Assembly: GCF_000760515.2 (NCBI RefSeq)
Contig: NW_013546656.1
Span: 1-64,000 of the forward strand
Reading direction: 5' to 3'
Origin: Mitosporidium daphniae
Taxonomy: Eukaryota; Microsporidia
DNA length: 64,000 bases
Made by a program: the position numbers and the translations under genes. Shown piece by piece: positions 10,465-21,778 of the stretch. The notes under the pieces were generated by a model. That model was not told the origin of the DNA. It worked only from the letters and a program-made list of their open reading frames with translations, and ran no database searches. Positions within the stretch are counted from its first letter, which is position 1. Every line of letters starts with the position of its first letter.

Positions 10465-12980
10465 TCAGGCATAGGCCAGGAGCTCCTTGATCAGCGTCTT
10501 CCTGCATTCGATGATTGTCCTTGCCTTTGCAAATTGGACGGGGTCTTGCGCGTATTTTCCGTTCAACACGCTTAGATCTTCAAGGTCCAGCGACGAGGAA
10601 TCTTTGGCAAAAATGCTGCTTGTCGGTCCAAGGAATAAACATTCCGGTAACGCAGAAAGGATCTGCTTGACGACAGGCGAGCTGCACGAAACATATGGCT
10701 CCATTTGCTCGCGCAAATATCTCAGAGCCTCGGACTGGCTCTCTGTTGGAATGCGCCACTCCCCATCCGACTTTATCAAATGCGAAGAGGATATTTTTTC
10801 TAAAAACCTAACCCATTACATAGCTCGTTTACATGCACTGGCGGACCAGGACCTTCATTTCGGCTGCAAAATCGGATGGCCATTTTGGGTGCAGCGTCAA
10901 TTGCCACATGTCCGCCACTCTTTTGATTTCTTCGCCTTGCTCTTCGCTTTTGGCGCCAGAAGCAATTGTTCCACCAAAAAGCCACAGCATCTACAGCTAG
11001 AAAGCACTCGCGCTCTACCTGTGTGTCATCTCCAGCCAAATTGAAGGCATATCTCATGATGGGAGCGGAATTGTCGTTTCTCTCACTTGTCTCTTCAATG
11101 TTCATTTCGTCTATTTGCTGCCAAGAACCCCAGTTCGAATTTGTCTCCGAGCAGGGATCGAGGATCGTTTCGCGCCCAAACATGTGCAGAAATACCGAAA
11201 ATCGCGAGTTATCCTTTGAGGGCGCAAGCACCACGATCCGCCCGCCACCGCCATCGCTTCCACCTTTAAATAGATGTCCCTTCATGGAGAACGATGGCGA
11301 TTTTGTAAGGAAATCCAAGGTTTTCAGCGACTTTTTAAAGAAGTTCAAATTGGAAATATCAACAATCCGCTCCTCATCAAGATCGTAAATAACGGCATCG
11401 TGCATCTCTTCCAGATGCCTCTGGCCATTGATGATGATCAAAAGAGAATGAACCTCGTCGGCTCCATTTCTCATTTCGCCCAGAAACATCATGAAGGATA
11501 CTCGAGAGAGAAGCATTGAAGTTTCCTCGCTCAGGTCCGAAAGGTGCTGCTTCCATTTTTTAGTTGAAACGGAGAACGAGAAAAGACCTGAAAACATCGG
11601 CTGCAGTGTTGAAGAACTACACACGCGTCCGCCGAACACCCAAAGTATCCCTTTTCGCTCGTCAAAAACCATTTGGTGATCGTAAATAAGATCCGGGCCT
11701 CCGGCCAGCTATGGAGGAAAAGGAAAATGGCATACCTTGGTGTTTGTCGACAAAAGTTCCCATGTGAAGCTAGAGAGGTCGCACCGGTAAAAGTCACAAG
11801 AAGTGGATGCTTCTGATGAGTGCCTATCTGGTGAAAAGTACCGCCCAAGGCAATACATGAATCGTCCAGATGCATCGATGATGCATCTATGGACTGAGCG
11901 CGGGGAAGGGCCCCCTTCCACAGAGGTATCCGGGGATATCATTGTCCACCTCCTGGAGCTGCAATCGAAAGACCAAAAGTCTGCAAATTCCTTATTTCCA
12001 TCCCATCCACCAAAAAGCAAGAGGTTTTTGGTGACTCGATCATAAACCAGCTGATGACCTCCCCTTGCAGCGGGCCAGGGATCTCCGTCTTTTCTTTCAA
12101 TTTGAGTCCATTCAGATCTAAAAATCGAACGGAAACCCTGGCCGCTTTTGAGAACCTCAGGAGAGCAGACAGTTTCGATCTTCTTATCAAGTGTATCAAC
12201 ATCAAGCGGATCCAGTAGCGACGTGTTTCTGATTTCAAGGATCAGAGAGTAAAGATCTTTGCCGTATTTCATCTCCTCTATTTGATCATACAGATGATGG
12301 AAAAATTCTTCAAAATCCTTTTCGACCTTTATCCCGGGGGGCCGTTTAGGTAGCATCATTGCAGAAGAGGTGGCCAAGCAGCCCTTCATATACTGCGACT
12401 TTACATACCTTTCAAGAGATGCGGAAATCTGGGTTCGTTCCTGCGTACCCTTAAGTTGGACAAACCAGATGCCAAAATTGAAGCCTATGCCCCAAGTTGA
12501 GATGGGGACTATTTTTACAAATTGAACCGGATATATAAAGGAGGGTGTCGTTGTGGGGTCGATAAAATACCGCAGGGGAAAGGTCTCTGAAATCCCGTCG
12601 TTTTTTAATCCTTGATGCAGGGCTTCTCTCCATTCTCTCCCGTCCACGGAAACAAATACCTTGAACTCTTTCAAATTGCACACGTGTGGAAGATGGTATT
12701 TGCCAAACGTTATCTCCTGTACCGTAGCAAGGGGCAGCATCAACGAGCTTTGGGTCTTTGGGGCTATTCGCAGCGTTATAAACTGATTCAGGTCCTTGGC
12801 AGAGCTTGACCAGCGCGAGGCCTGATCTTGTGGATTGTTGAGCAGAATATTTGTGGGATGAAAGTCCTTCACATATCCCGAATAGTCATAGATGGAGATC
12901 GAAAGAATATCAAGCGGAGGTTGAGGCGAAGACGTCTTTGGAAGAGATGAAGAGAAAATATATGTTGCTTCAGTAACCAT
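10465..12980 (-). CDS. MKLN1: Muskelin (discoidin-LisH/CTLH-kelch protein)
   Basis: Exons 12980-11736, 11708-11019, 10990-10833 and 10807-10465 give 811 residues (introns 27, 28, 25 nt). The N-terminal discoidin-like domain carries FHPTNILLNNPQDQASRWSS and FGKYHLPHVCNLKEFKVF, near-identical in layout to animal muskelin. A LisH/CTLH-like segment follows (SLERYVKSQYMKGCLATSSA). Kelch repeats come next (GGHQLVYDRVTKNLLLFGGW, LAGGPDLIYDHQMVFDERKG, MLWLFGGTIASGAKSEEQGE) and a helical tail (ALRYLREQME). Muskelin is a substrate-recruiting part of the CTLH/GID E3 ligase. The ORF is open up to an ATG at 13067, but 12980 is preferred because residues before it look non-coding. The last two joins rest on frame and the kelch/tail alignment. 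Confidence 0.85.
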
Positions 12981-13219
12981 TTCCGGATAGTAAAGGTGGA
13001 TGGCAACCCAAATCAGTCCATTTAAATTCCATAAATTGCAAAATATTGCGGAGTAAAAAGTATGCATGTGATGAATGATACAAGGAGAATTGGCCGCTAA
13101 ATTTAATTGGGCCCTGTTGTTGGCATAATTTATTGTCTACAGACCGAGTTTGACGTGTGTAGTGTATTATTCGATGATGGTTGGTCGGTGTGTTGGGACG
13201 CTTGCTCATGCTGGTTGCC

Positions 13220-14358
13220 TTACTTGATTGCATGAGAAAGACATTTTTGCAAATGCTTAAACCAATCAGAAAAGTTGCTCCGGTCATAAGAAAAAACGGG
13301 AACGTCCGAAAATTGGCAAATCTTAACAAGCGGGATGGTGATAGAAATCCAGCCTCTGCAGTTCCTGCAGAAGGCTTCAAGGACTTGCTTTTTTTCGGGC
13401 TCAGCCCCACAATGCAGCGGCGAGGCTTTGACATAAAGAGGATCTGGATAAGGACGCCCCGTTTTAGACGAAATGCCGTGAGTAAAGTTCATGTGGTACC
13501 AATAAGTAGATCGTTTCAAGTTTAGCCATACCGGTGGACTACACAGTTCGCATCTGCCCTCGCGCTCGCTTCCACTTCCCCGCACAAAGGAAGGCTTGTA
13601 AAGATCGCCGGAAAACCGAGGAGTCTTTTTGTAAATCGACGATCTGCTTTCCAAGATTTGTTCTTGATTCAGGCATGAAGGAAACAAGATGGATTTTTCT
13701 AGGCAAATAAATCAAAATGGCGGTGCTTACCTGACGAAGAAGGCCCTGACGTGTTAGAAAGAGGGGGCGAAAGAGGCCTTCTGCGATTATTTTCGAAATC
13801 TTGAAACGGTTGGATGTTCTTGCCACAGTCACTAAGAATAGACTGTCCATTGTGCGAGACAGGAAAGCAATGCTGGCCAGTGCCCATTTGATCTGACGCT
13901 TTACAAAATGAGATCAAAGGTTCCACAGGGAGGCCGCCCTGATGGGAATTGCAGTTTATTTCTTTAAGAGGAGGTCGATTTGAATGGCTATAAACTTGCA
14001 ATGCAGCGGAGAATAACGACGGGGTTGCTGCCGATAAAGATGCCGATGGCGACGCAAAGGTACAAGGCATTTTTGATTTGGAGGTGTACAGTGCAGAAGC
14101 GTCGGTTGTGGGTGCAGATAATTCTGGAAAACTAGAGCAGCTGCTTTCACAGCTGCTCGTGGATTTGAATATGCTTTTGGCAGGAAACGCAATGTCGTGT
14201 TCAAAATATTCCAACCTTTCCCCGGGCTTGACATTCAAATTTATCGTCTGCTGCGCGCCATGGAAATCAGACGCAGAAAACAAGGGCGATGACGAATGAA
14301 TAAGGAAAATCGAAGATAGCTCGCTAATGTTCATAAAAATCCCGAGGCAGGAATGCAT
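13220..14358 (-). CDS. Rua1 C-terminal-domain transcription regulator
   Basis: Exons 14358-13731 and 13698-13220 (32-nt intron) give 368 residues. The N-terminal two-thirds are Ser/Pro-rich and disordered. The C-terminal ~130 residues match the fungal Rua1 C-terminal domain: KPSFVRGSGSEREGRCELC, then STYWYHMNFTHGISSKTGRP, then EAFCRNCRGWI and a final WFKHLQKC, giving the ordered C-x2-C, H-x4-H, C-x2-C and H/C ligands expected for zinc binding. Rua1 itself regulates a glycolipid cluster in Ustilago; the family is spread across fungi with mostly unknown targets. Nuclear DNA-binding role is inferred from family. This domain supports a fungal origin of the window. Confidence 0.78.
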
Positions 14359-14435
14359 GAAATAACGGCCTCAATTGATCTGCATCATTGACATTGCCGA
14401 TCAGCATGATAGAGTTTGATTGTTAAATTTCCAAT

Positions 14436-14962
14436 TTAGAACATCGAGGAATACAACAGATACCGCATTTTCTCAACGGCAGGCTGCAGGAAGGCCGCCT
14501 TTTGAGCCTCCATCTAAGGACATAAGTATGCAAACCCCGTACCAGAAGCAGAACAGATGACTAAAAATCAAAAATCAAAAGCATACATACCGCCTTCACT
14601 AAACACTCTTCCATGCCGTTAAAGTCGAGCGAAAACTCGAATTTGGTGAAAAACAGCCTTTCATACGAAGCAAATTCGTAGCAAAGCTTCGCTTTGTCGT
14701 CAATAAGAGGGCATTTTTGGATCGCTTCGAGCGCCTCAACAAGGCATTTCAATGCAGAGGTGACAAGCTCCGCATATCCTTTAAGAAGCGTTTTCTTTTC
14801 CACTTCAACGGCACTTTCATTGGAGCGCTTGAGCAGCTTTGAAGCCCTCTCAGAGTATCGACTTGAAAGCTCCCAAAGAGCATAAATCAACTCTGGAGAT
14901 TCGTCCACATCGGCTGCATTGGGACATTTCGCTGCGCTAGCAATAGAGACATCATTGTTCAT
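14436..14962 (-). CDS. Small helical hypothetical protein
   Basis: Exons 14962-14591, 14560-14543 and 14513-14436 give 155 residues; introns of 30 and 29 nt flank an 18-nt micro-exon (codes SSVLLL). The protein is predicted almost fully helical (ELIYALWELSSRYSERASKL, GYAELVTSALKCLVEALEAI). A TPR-like fold as in Mau2/Scc4 is conceivable, but no diagnostic motif is seen and the protein is short, so no function is assigned. ATG 14962 follows an A/T-rich stretch; an ORF continues upstream to 15037 without a convincing N-terminus. Confidence 0.55.
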
Positions 14963-15116
14963 AAAGGCAAATTGCGGTGCTTTGTGTAAAATTAAAAGAT
15001 TACAAGATTGCAAATGTACAAATGTACACAATTGCACAATGGAATATGAAGACTTCTTAAAGTTGCCGGATTTATAGCGTAGATATTGTGATTAAAATTT
15101 AATATTTTCCTACCCA

Positions 15117-15845
15117 ATGACACCTGAATAGTAGCGATTTTGAAAATAATCTCCTAGTGACTATCTTTTTAAGCTACTGTTGATTGGCGACTCTGGGGTT
15201 GGAAAGTCGTGCATTTTGCTTCGATTCTCGGTACTTTGGTCAGTCTTATTGTAGGATGACACATACACCGATAGCTACATCTCCACAATTGGCGTTGATT
15301 TTGTATGTATTTATTGGATGATCTTGATCAATCTTAGAAAATTAGAACAATCGAGCTTGATGGCAAAATCATCAAACTGCAGATCTGGGATACTGCGGGG
15401 CAAGAGCGTTTCAGGACCATCACCTCCAGCTACTATCGAGGTGCACATGGCATCATCGTGGTTTACGACGTCACAGACAGGGATACCTTTATGCATGTTC
15501 AGGACTGGCTGGAGGAGGTCGAAAAGTTTGCTTCCGAGGGCGTTAACAAGCTCCTTGTCGGCAACAAATCCGATCTGGCTTCAAAGCGCGCCGTAGTCTA
15601 TTCCGAAGCAGAGGCAAAATCCAGAGAGCTCGGAATCCCATTTCTCGAAACATCTGCAAAAAACTCGACAAATGTAGAGAGTGCCTTTCTAACTATGGCC
15701 ACAAAAATTAAAGACAGGTAGGCGACCGGCTCGGCCTCATTTTCATTCTAGAATCGGACCTGCTCTTCAGTCGGGACACCATTCTGGCCGAAATGTGAAT
15801 ATCTCTGCCGGCTCCAAGGTCGAGCTGTCCGGTGGATGCTGCTGA
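15117..15845 (+). CDS. YPT1: Rab1/Ypt1 small GTPase
   Basis: ER-to-Golgi traffic GTPase. Five exons (15117-15130, 15158-15230, 15255-15302, 15338-15717, 15752-15845), 202 residues; introns 27, 24, 35 and 34 nt. All G motifs are visible: P-loop GDSGVGKS, switch [10 protein letters not shown], switch [15 protein letters not shown], and ETSAK. RabF/RabSF motifs such as [36 protein letters not shown] and [15 protein letters not shown] are those of Rab1/Ypt1. It ends in a double-Cys prenylation site (SGGCC). The 14-nt first exon codes just MTPE plus part of Tyr, so the gene cannot be found without splicing. High confidence in identity and exon structure. Confidence 0.95.
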
Positions 15846-15895
15846 TTGGAGAATTTCTAATAAAGAGAAAATGTTAAATCCAGATTTATTTGCGC

Positions 15896-16611
15896 TCAAA
15901 TGCACTGGGAAAGTAGAAAGGGACGAAGCCTTTGCTTCTTGATAAGCAAAATGATGTTTGGAAGATACAATGCAGTGACCTTGGCATGATCCCTATGCAC
16001 AGCAATGAAGTTGCTTGTCGGAGAAAGAGCATTTTGGTACGAGTGAACCATTGCATCACTGCTACCCAGAAAATCCTTTGAATCCAGAGAATGTTCAGTA
16101 ATGACGAACCCCAGTTGCTCGGCAAACTTGATGGCGTCTTTTGGGTATGAACCGTATGGTAGCCTCACGTACTTGACGTCATAATTCAGGATGTCTTTTA
16201 TCATTTGTCTGTCCGCCTCGAGAAGAGACCTGAAATGAGAGGGCGGAATTCTCCCTATATTTTCTATCTAGAAAAAGAATAACCAACATATAGATACATA
16301 TGGGGCGTATCGAATGCCAAGCAAATGTCCTTCCGAAATTATTCTTTTTGCAATAGCCGCAGCCTTGGGATCATGGAGTATTGAAGTGGATACATGGAAG
16401 GTTGCTTTGATCCCGGCATCCCTTAAATGCTTCAGTATCACCGGTGTGAATTTTCTGAAAATGAGCGGCAAAACCTAAATTACTTTGAAGGGCCCTCATC
16501 GAACGTCACTGCAACTGTGCCAGGTTTCCTGCAATTTGAAATAATTTTGCACAGCACTTGATTTGGGAAAAACAGCAAAAAGCCGATCACACCAAAGTAG
16601 AAAACATGCAT
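15896..16611 (-). CDS. Secreted polysaccharide (chitin) deacetylase-like protein, metal site degenerate
   Basis: Exons 16611-16484, 16454-16298 and 16267-15896 give 218 residues (introns 29, 30 nt). Signal peptide MHVFYFGVIGFLLFFPNQVLC is followed by the NodB-homology core: motif 1 TVAVTFDEGPS (usual TFDDGP), the helix HLRDAGIKATFHV, then EGHLLGIRYAPY where active enzymes carry the metal-binding H-x3-H (GHEIGxHTxxH), and later VRLPYGSYPKDA (motif 3). Both metal-binding histidines of motif 2 appear absent, suggesting a catalytically impaired family member, as was reported for an Encephalitozoon deacetylase homologue. It is divergently paired with chitin synthase, so a role in spore or cell-wall chitin is likely, perhaps binding rather than deacetylation. 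Confidence 0.82.
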
Positions 16612-16906
16612 TGTATAAAAAATCATTGCAATCCAGGATCATCATTTGGGCATCACCAATGCGACCACCGTAATCCACAACAATAACAACAAAGATGCCA
16701 ATCTAAACTCGCGCGGGGAACTTCCATTTTGCTTCAATTTACCAAGTGCGCTGGTTTCGCTTAAATTTTAATAAAGAGACATTTCATCGGGGCTTGACCC
16801 TAACCTTTGGAGGTGTCAATTGATATTTTGGGAAATACACAGCCAATTTGATTCAATTTGATGCAAATGCGTCCCGGTGCCTCTTCATATAAGCGGACTT
16901 CCCGTT
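16612..16906. promoter_or_regulatory. Shared 5' region of the divergent chitin gene pair
   Basis: 295 bp between the starts of the deacetylase-like gene and chitin synthase. It contains A/T-rich blocks near both ends (for example TTAAATTTTAATAAAG around 16760-16777) and a short upstream ORF at 16861 that overlaps the chitin synthase start out of frame. Co-regulation is inferred from geometry only. Confidence 0.45.
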
Positions 16907-19638
16907 ATGGTTGGCGTATTTATTGAGATGGAAAACAATAGCCGTTTATCTCGCGTACCCATTAGGCTCCTCTATTCGAGCAAAAATCCGAATCCCAACA
17001 AAAAAGCGCATGGGAGGCACTATTGTTCTGTTTGGATGGTTTTTAGCTATATACTGACATTTTGGGCGATCCCCCCTATCCTTTCCTGGGTCGGAGGGAT
17101 GAAGGATCTCGCCTCGCAGCGGGCATTCAGGGAAAAGATATCTCTTTGTTTTATCATTTTGTGTCTGTGTGCAATGGTAGCCTTTTTGACGTTTTTTCTT
17201 CCGATTTTATTGTGTCCCCCTAAAAAATATATCGAATCTTCCATAGGATACCAAGAGGCAATGGTGGGGCACTTTGTATGGGCTTATGGCAAAGCGTATG
17301 AGCCCTCGCAAATTTCCTCGTATTTTCCAACGCTACAGATGCCGCAGAGTGGCGATATTTCGTTCCTTTTTCCTCCAAAGGGCCAATGCGGCACCTATTC
17401 AAACCCCTTTTTTAAATCAGATCTAGAAAATGCGCAGCTTTCCTCGGCTCGTACCTTGATGTTTGAATGGGAGGATCTGGTTTCTGCATCTGGAAAGCTA
17501 GTTGCCATCAATGGGCTTGTCGTTAACATAACGACCATTCAACTTGCACAAGAAATACCACCAGGATCCGACGCCTCGCTTTCCTTTGCTAACAATCGCA
17601 TGTCAAACCAAACAGAGTGCCTTTTCAGCAGATTTGAAGTGGGGATTCTTTCCAAAGACAGCCCGGGCTGCTTTTTTGCAAAAGTTATTCTTGCAATCTC
17701 GCTATTTACCATTGCCTTTGTGGTTCTTTTGCGATTCTTTATGGCCGTCATATTTGATTGGTTTTTATCAACAAAAATTTCGCCTCAAAAGAAGAAAAGC
17801 AGCTCTTATGGAAAGCAAAAGTCCTCCTCAACCAGACTGGCGTCAATATATGCGCCATCTGCCGCTGGAGATGCATCGAGCCCCAAATTTTGTTCTTCAA
17901 GCGCAGATTTAACGGCAACAGCACCTTCTGATTCTGCTCTTTCGTCTCTAAGGCAGGACCGAATTTTCTCTCTAATTTCCCCGGCCCTTAATCGGTCAGC
18001 CAGCTCCATTCCTACGACAAAGATTTCTTCAACCGACGACATGTACGTATTGCTTTTGGTCACCTGCTATTCGGAGGGCAAGGACGCAATCGTAACTACA
18101 CTTGACTCTCTCTGTGAGGCCGAATATGATGACGAAAAAAGACTTTTACTTGTCGTTGCTGACGGTATAGTAACGGGATCTGAAAATGCCAACTCCACGC
18201 CGGACATCCTTCTTTCTCTGATGAGCAGCGACACAATTGCTTTCCAACTAAGGTCCTCCACTGGATCGAGCAGCTTTCCCGCCACATACGACTCGATTGG
18301 GGAGGGAATGCGCAGTTCAAATGGGGCTCTCGTTTACGCTGGATACTATGGTTCCACACGTGGAACGGGGGCAAGAATCCCGATGCTTTTAATTGTCAAA
18401 ACGGGGATCAATTCATCTGAAATCGCCCATTCTAACCGTCCTGGAAATCGCGGGAAAAGAGATTCTCAGGTAGGAGGAGGAGCATCTTTTCTTGTAGATA
18501 ATTTTGATCCACTTTTTGATACGCGTATTGTTTGATGATCGAATGACAGAGCTTGATTACGCCATTTTCAATTCAATCTTCATACTTCTCGGGGTCACTG
18601 CAGACCTTTTTGAGGCGGTCTTGATGGTTGATGCGGACACCAAAGTTGATAAGCGGGCATTGAGAATCCTTGTCAATGCACTTCAAGCAGACTCTATGAT
18701 TATGGGGCTCTGTGGGGAGACGCGCATTTCCAACAAGAGAGAATCATGGGTCACCATGATCCAGGTCTTTGAATACTACATAAGCCATCATCTTGGAAAA
18801 GCCTTTGAGAGTGTATTTGGCGGTGTTACTTGCCTTCCCGGCTGCTTTTGCATGTATAGGATTAAGGTACTGGCCATCGGCTTTGCTGATTTAATAGGCA
18901 CCAAAGAATGGGGGTTGGGTTCCTCTCTTGGCGAGCCCCGAAGTTGCGATAAAATATGCGGAAAACAAAACCGACACCCTTCACAAGAAGAACCTGCTGC
19001 TTCTCGGGGAAGACAGATATCTATCCACCCTGCTTTTAAAGTCCTTTCCAAAGCGAAAGCTGATGTTCGTCCCAGATGCATTGTGTCGCACCGTGGTCCC
19101 ATCAAAATTTTCCATTCTTCTTTCACAGCGGCGAAGATGGATAAACTCCACCATTCATAATCTCCTGGAATTGCTGCTTGTCCGAGATCTTTGTGGAATA
19201 TTTTGCTGCAGCATGCAATTTGTTGTTTTTATGGAGCTAATTGGGACGCTGGTCCTTCCAGCAGCAATCACGTTTACCGCAATTTTGGTTGTCGTTTCAA
19301 TTTCCGATCCAGTGGCGGCTGCTGTCCCTTTGGCACTATTGGCATTGATATTGGGATTGCCGGCTATCCTGATACTGATCACGACAAGGAAATTTGTGTA
19401 CATCGGTTGGATGTTAATATATTTGCTTGCCCTTCCCATATGGAATTTTGTTCTTCCATTATATGCGTATTGGCACTTTGATGATTTTAGTTGGGGCGAG
19501 ACTCGGAAAGTTGCACCGCAAAAAGAAGTGTTAAAGGATACCTCGGAGAATCACACTGATGCAAATTCTGAAGTGAAAATCGTCATGAAGCGATGGTGTG
19601 AATGGACGAAGCATCTCTATTTGTGCGATAGCCAATAA
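16907..19638 (+). CDS. CHS: Chitin synthase (division 2-like)
   Basis: Polymerises UDP-GlcNAc into chitin at the membrane. Exons 16907-18469, 18498-18866 and 18898-19638 give 890 residues (introns 28, 31 nt). Two N-terminal hydrophobic helices, a long loop, another helix near ~270, then the GT2 catalytic core: [70 protein letters not shown] and QRRRW in [14 protein letters not shown]. At least four C-terminal helices follow. CLPGC-(x)n-GEDR-QRRRW is the complete chitin synthase signature. The long N-terminal membrane region without a myosin head suggests a class IV-type enzyme. ATG 16907 is the first in frame; no ATG lies upstream in that frame. Confidence 0.95.
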
Positions 19639-19813
19639 ATAATTAAATGCATCATGCGGACCGCACTCCTAAACAGGCACTTCATTAGCGACTTGAGCGT
19701 AGCAATTCTAAATCTTCAATTTCTTTGTCCATCAAGCTCTTTTGGCATTTTAGGTTTTATTTTCGCGAGTTTCCTGGAGCCCCCTATTTACTAAGGTTCT
19801 GATTTTGAGGAAC

Positions 19814-20272
19814 CTAGAGATAAATTAGCCCGGGACAGCATTCAATTATGCCGCTTTCCCTTCGTGTGGTTTCTGTTATTACGACTCGATTGCGTTCTGA
19901 CCCGGTTGTGTTTGGCTGGGCTTCGGCTTTTTCTCGCTGCTCATATTTGTATCGACATCGTTTGACTTGGGCTTGGAGCTTATTTAAATTTGCATAGAAA
20001 GGGAAGACATTGGATCGGCCTACGAGCTTTATTGTTTCCAAAAGAAGCTTTGCAGAAATAGACCACAAACAAACGGACGCCAAAAAAAAACCAAGATCAC
20101 GACAGTGATAAATGGCGATAAAGACGCTCATCCGCGCGTTCTTATGCATACTGCAGGAAAATGTGATAAAGGCAAAGGAACCAAGATACAAAACAGTGCG
20201 AAATTCTTTGAACAGCCCCAGCAGGCCTTGTGCACTGACAGGACCGCTTGACAAATATAATGGGTTGAACAT
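19814..20272 (-). CDS. Small membrane protein, unknown
   Basis: 152 residues from ATG 20272 (MFNPLYLSSG). Two hydrophobic stretches (TVLYLGSFAFITFSCSM and DLGFFLASVCLWSISAKLLL) are probable transmembrane helices, followed by a basic, hydrophilic tail (KLQAQVKRCRYKYEQREKAE) and ending CCPGLIYL. Not recognised. The reading frame stays open a few codons upstream without an ATG, so a first exon may be missing. Lies tail-to-tail with chitin synthase, 175 bp apart. Confidence 0.5.
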   Translation of the reverse strand: MFNPLYLSSGPVSAQGLLGLFKEFRTVLYLGSFAFITFSCSMHKNARMSVFIAIYHCRDLGFFLASVCLWSISAKLLLETIKLVGRSNVFPFYANLNKLQAQVKRCRYKYEQREKAEAQPNTTGSERNRVVITETTRRESGIIECCPGLIYL

Positions 20273-21778
20273 GTATGCTTTACGCAAAAAGGCCACTATG
20301 GCACGTCCAGCGAAAAATGTACTTTAAGGGCTTGCTATAAATATGGATTGGTCGCCCTTCATCCTTCTCTTCGTCCCCAGCCATCAAAGTTGGGGGAAAG
20401 TGAGAAAAAGTACGTGCCAATGACCCGAAGACGAATATATTTCAACATGCGATAGATTATAGCACTATTTTTTGTTTCGAATTTTATTTTTCAAGTGACA
20501 TTTCGGCACTCCTAAAAGGCTCGGAAAGAACCGACTAAATCCCAAAGCGGTCAAAAGTTTGGATACCATCCATTAATTATCGGTTCATAGTCGCAAGCCT
20601 ACAGTCTTGATCATCCAATTCCAAGAATGGTTACAAAAATTAAAGACTTTTTATAAGCAGCACAACAGTTGCACCATGGCAAGAAGCTCTAAAATCCGGC
20701 CAGAAAATTCGTGGCAAACAGGAAAAAGACCGAAGCGGCGACTTTTTTTAAAAAATAGCCCATACCGCTTTTTGCAATGGCACGTACGATGGCTCATCCG
20801 TCAGTATAATGAGGACTCATACAGGTCTTCTGCTCGGGATTCCTAGCAACACCGATATGAGTGTCATTCGTATTATCGATCTGGTGCCACTGCTTGGGTC
20901 TGGAAATTAATGCCTGTATGCATTTAACCTGCTTCCAGAGATGCACATCCTCAATTTCAGTTCAAATATTGGCTCTGAAAACGCAACATCCGATCTCTAC
21001 ATTGCCACTGGCCTGAATATTAGTATCTCTGACGCCGCCTTTACTGTTTAAAATGACTCTATCTCAACTTTTGCCCAATGAACCACCTATGATCTTTGAG
21101 CCACCAATGCTAATATTGCCCTCGTTAAGCAAAACGATCTCCAAAAGCAAACGATCTCACTTCATAGAGATACAGCTTTGATGGCTGACTTTGCGTTGCC
21201 TTGAATGTTTCTGTTGGAATTTAGAGCTTGGGCGTTGACACTAGTTTAGTTTATGCACAAACGGATATTTTTTCGTTTCGCTGTGCTCAGTTTATCAACC
21301 TCTCTTGAAAAATGCTATTGCCAACGTCCCAGATGTGGGCCTACTTGATATGGACCGACTCTCAACAAAGACTTCGCGTGGAAATGCTACCATCTGCCTA
21401 TGCAAAGATGCAAATATCAGCATTTTCTATGGGTCATTGAGCACTGTGCTGGTGCTGCCATTATAAATCTCGTTAAGAATATCATTAAAAGAATTTCATT
21501 TTTGAAAGCAACTTTATTGAAAAGAACGCTTTTTTGTGAAGAAGGCCGTTGCTGCTGGCCTTCTGCGTCCCAAAAAGATGCAAAAAATCGGTAATCTTTA
21601 CGGAATGGAAAAAACTTGGGTACAATAAAACCCACACCTTTTAGGCATCAGAATTTTGTATCGTGTCCACTTTATGTGTACCGCTGTGTTGTGTAGCGAT
21701 AATTTTCATACCCATGTGTGCATCAAAGCCACCGAGTTGCCAATTAATTGCTCCCTTTGATTAATTGCAAAATTTTTT
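20273..21778. other. 1.5-kb gene-poor region
   Basis: The longest stretch without a confident gene. It contains a 57-codon ORF at 20676 in good start context, a decayed reading frame (20840-21240, listed separately), a short ORF 21400-21594, and an inverted repeat GAAGGCC...GGCCTTC near 21541-21563 with a 9-nt loop. No RNA gene or mobile element was recognised. Confidence 0.5.
20840..21240 (+). pseudogene. Decayed reading frame of a Ser/Asn/Thr-rich host protein
   Basis: One frame reads protein-like over about 400 bp (IPSNTDMSVIRIIDLVPLL, HILNFSSNIGSENATSDLYI, ATNANIALVKQNDLQKQTI) but is interrupted by several in-frame stops (TAA/TGA at intervals of 20-45 codons) that tiny introns do not obviously remove. 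Many N-glycosylation-type Asn suggest a once secreted or surface protein. No parent gene is visible in this window. It may equally be a fast-evolving gene whose introns I cannot place. Confidence 0.35.

Noticed and set aside
14436-14962. Mau2/Scc4 cohesin loader
   Set aside because: Only a vague helical resemblance; too short and no diagnostic motif.
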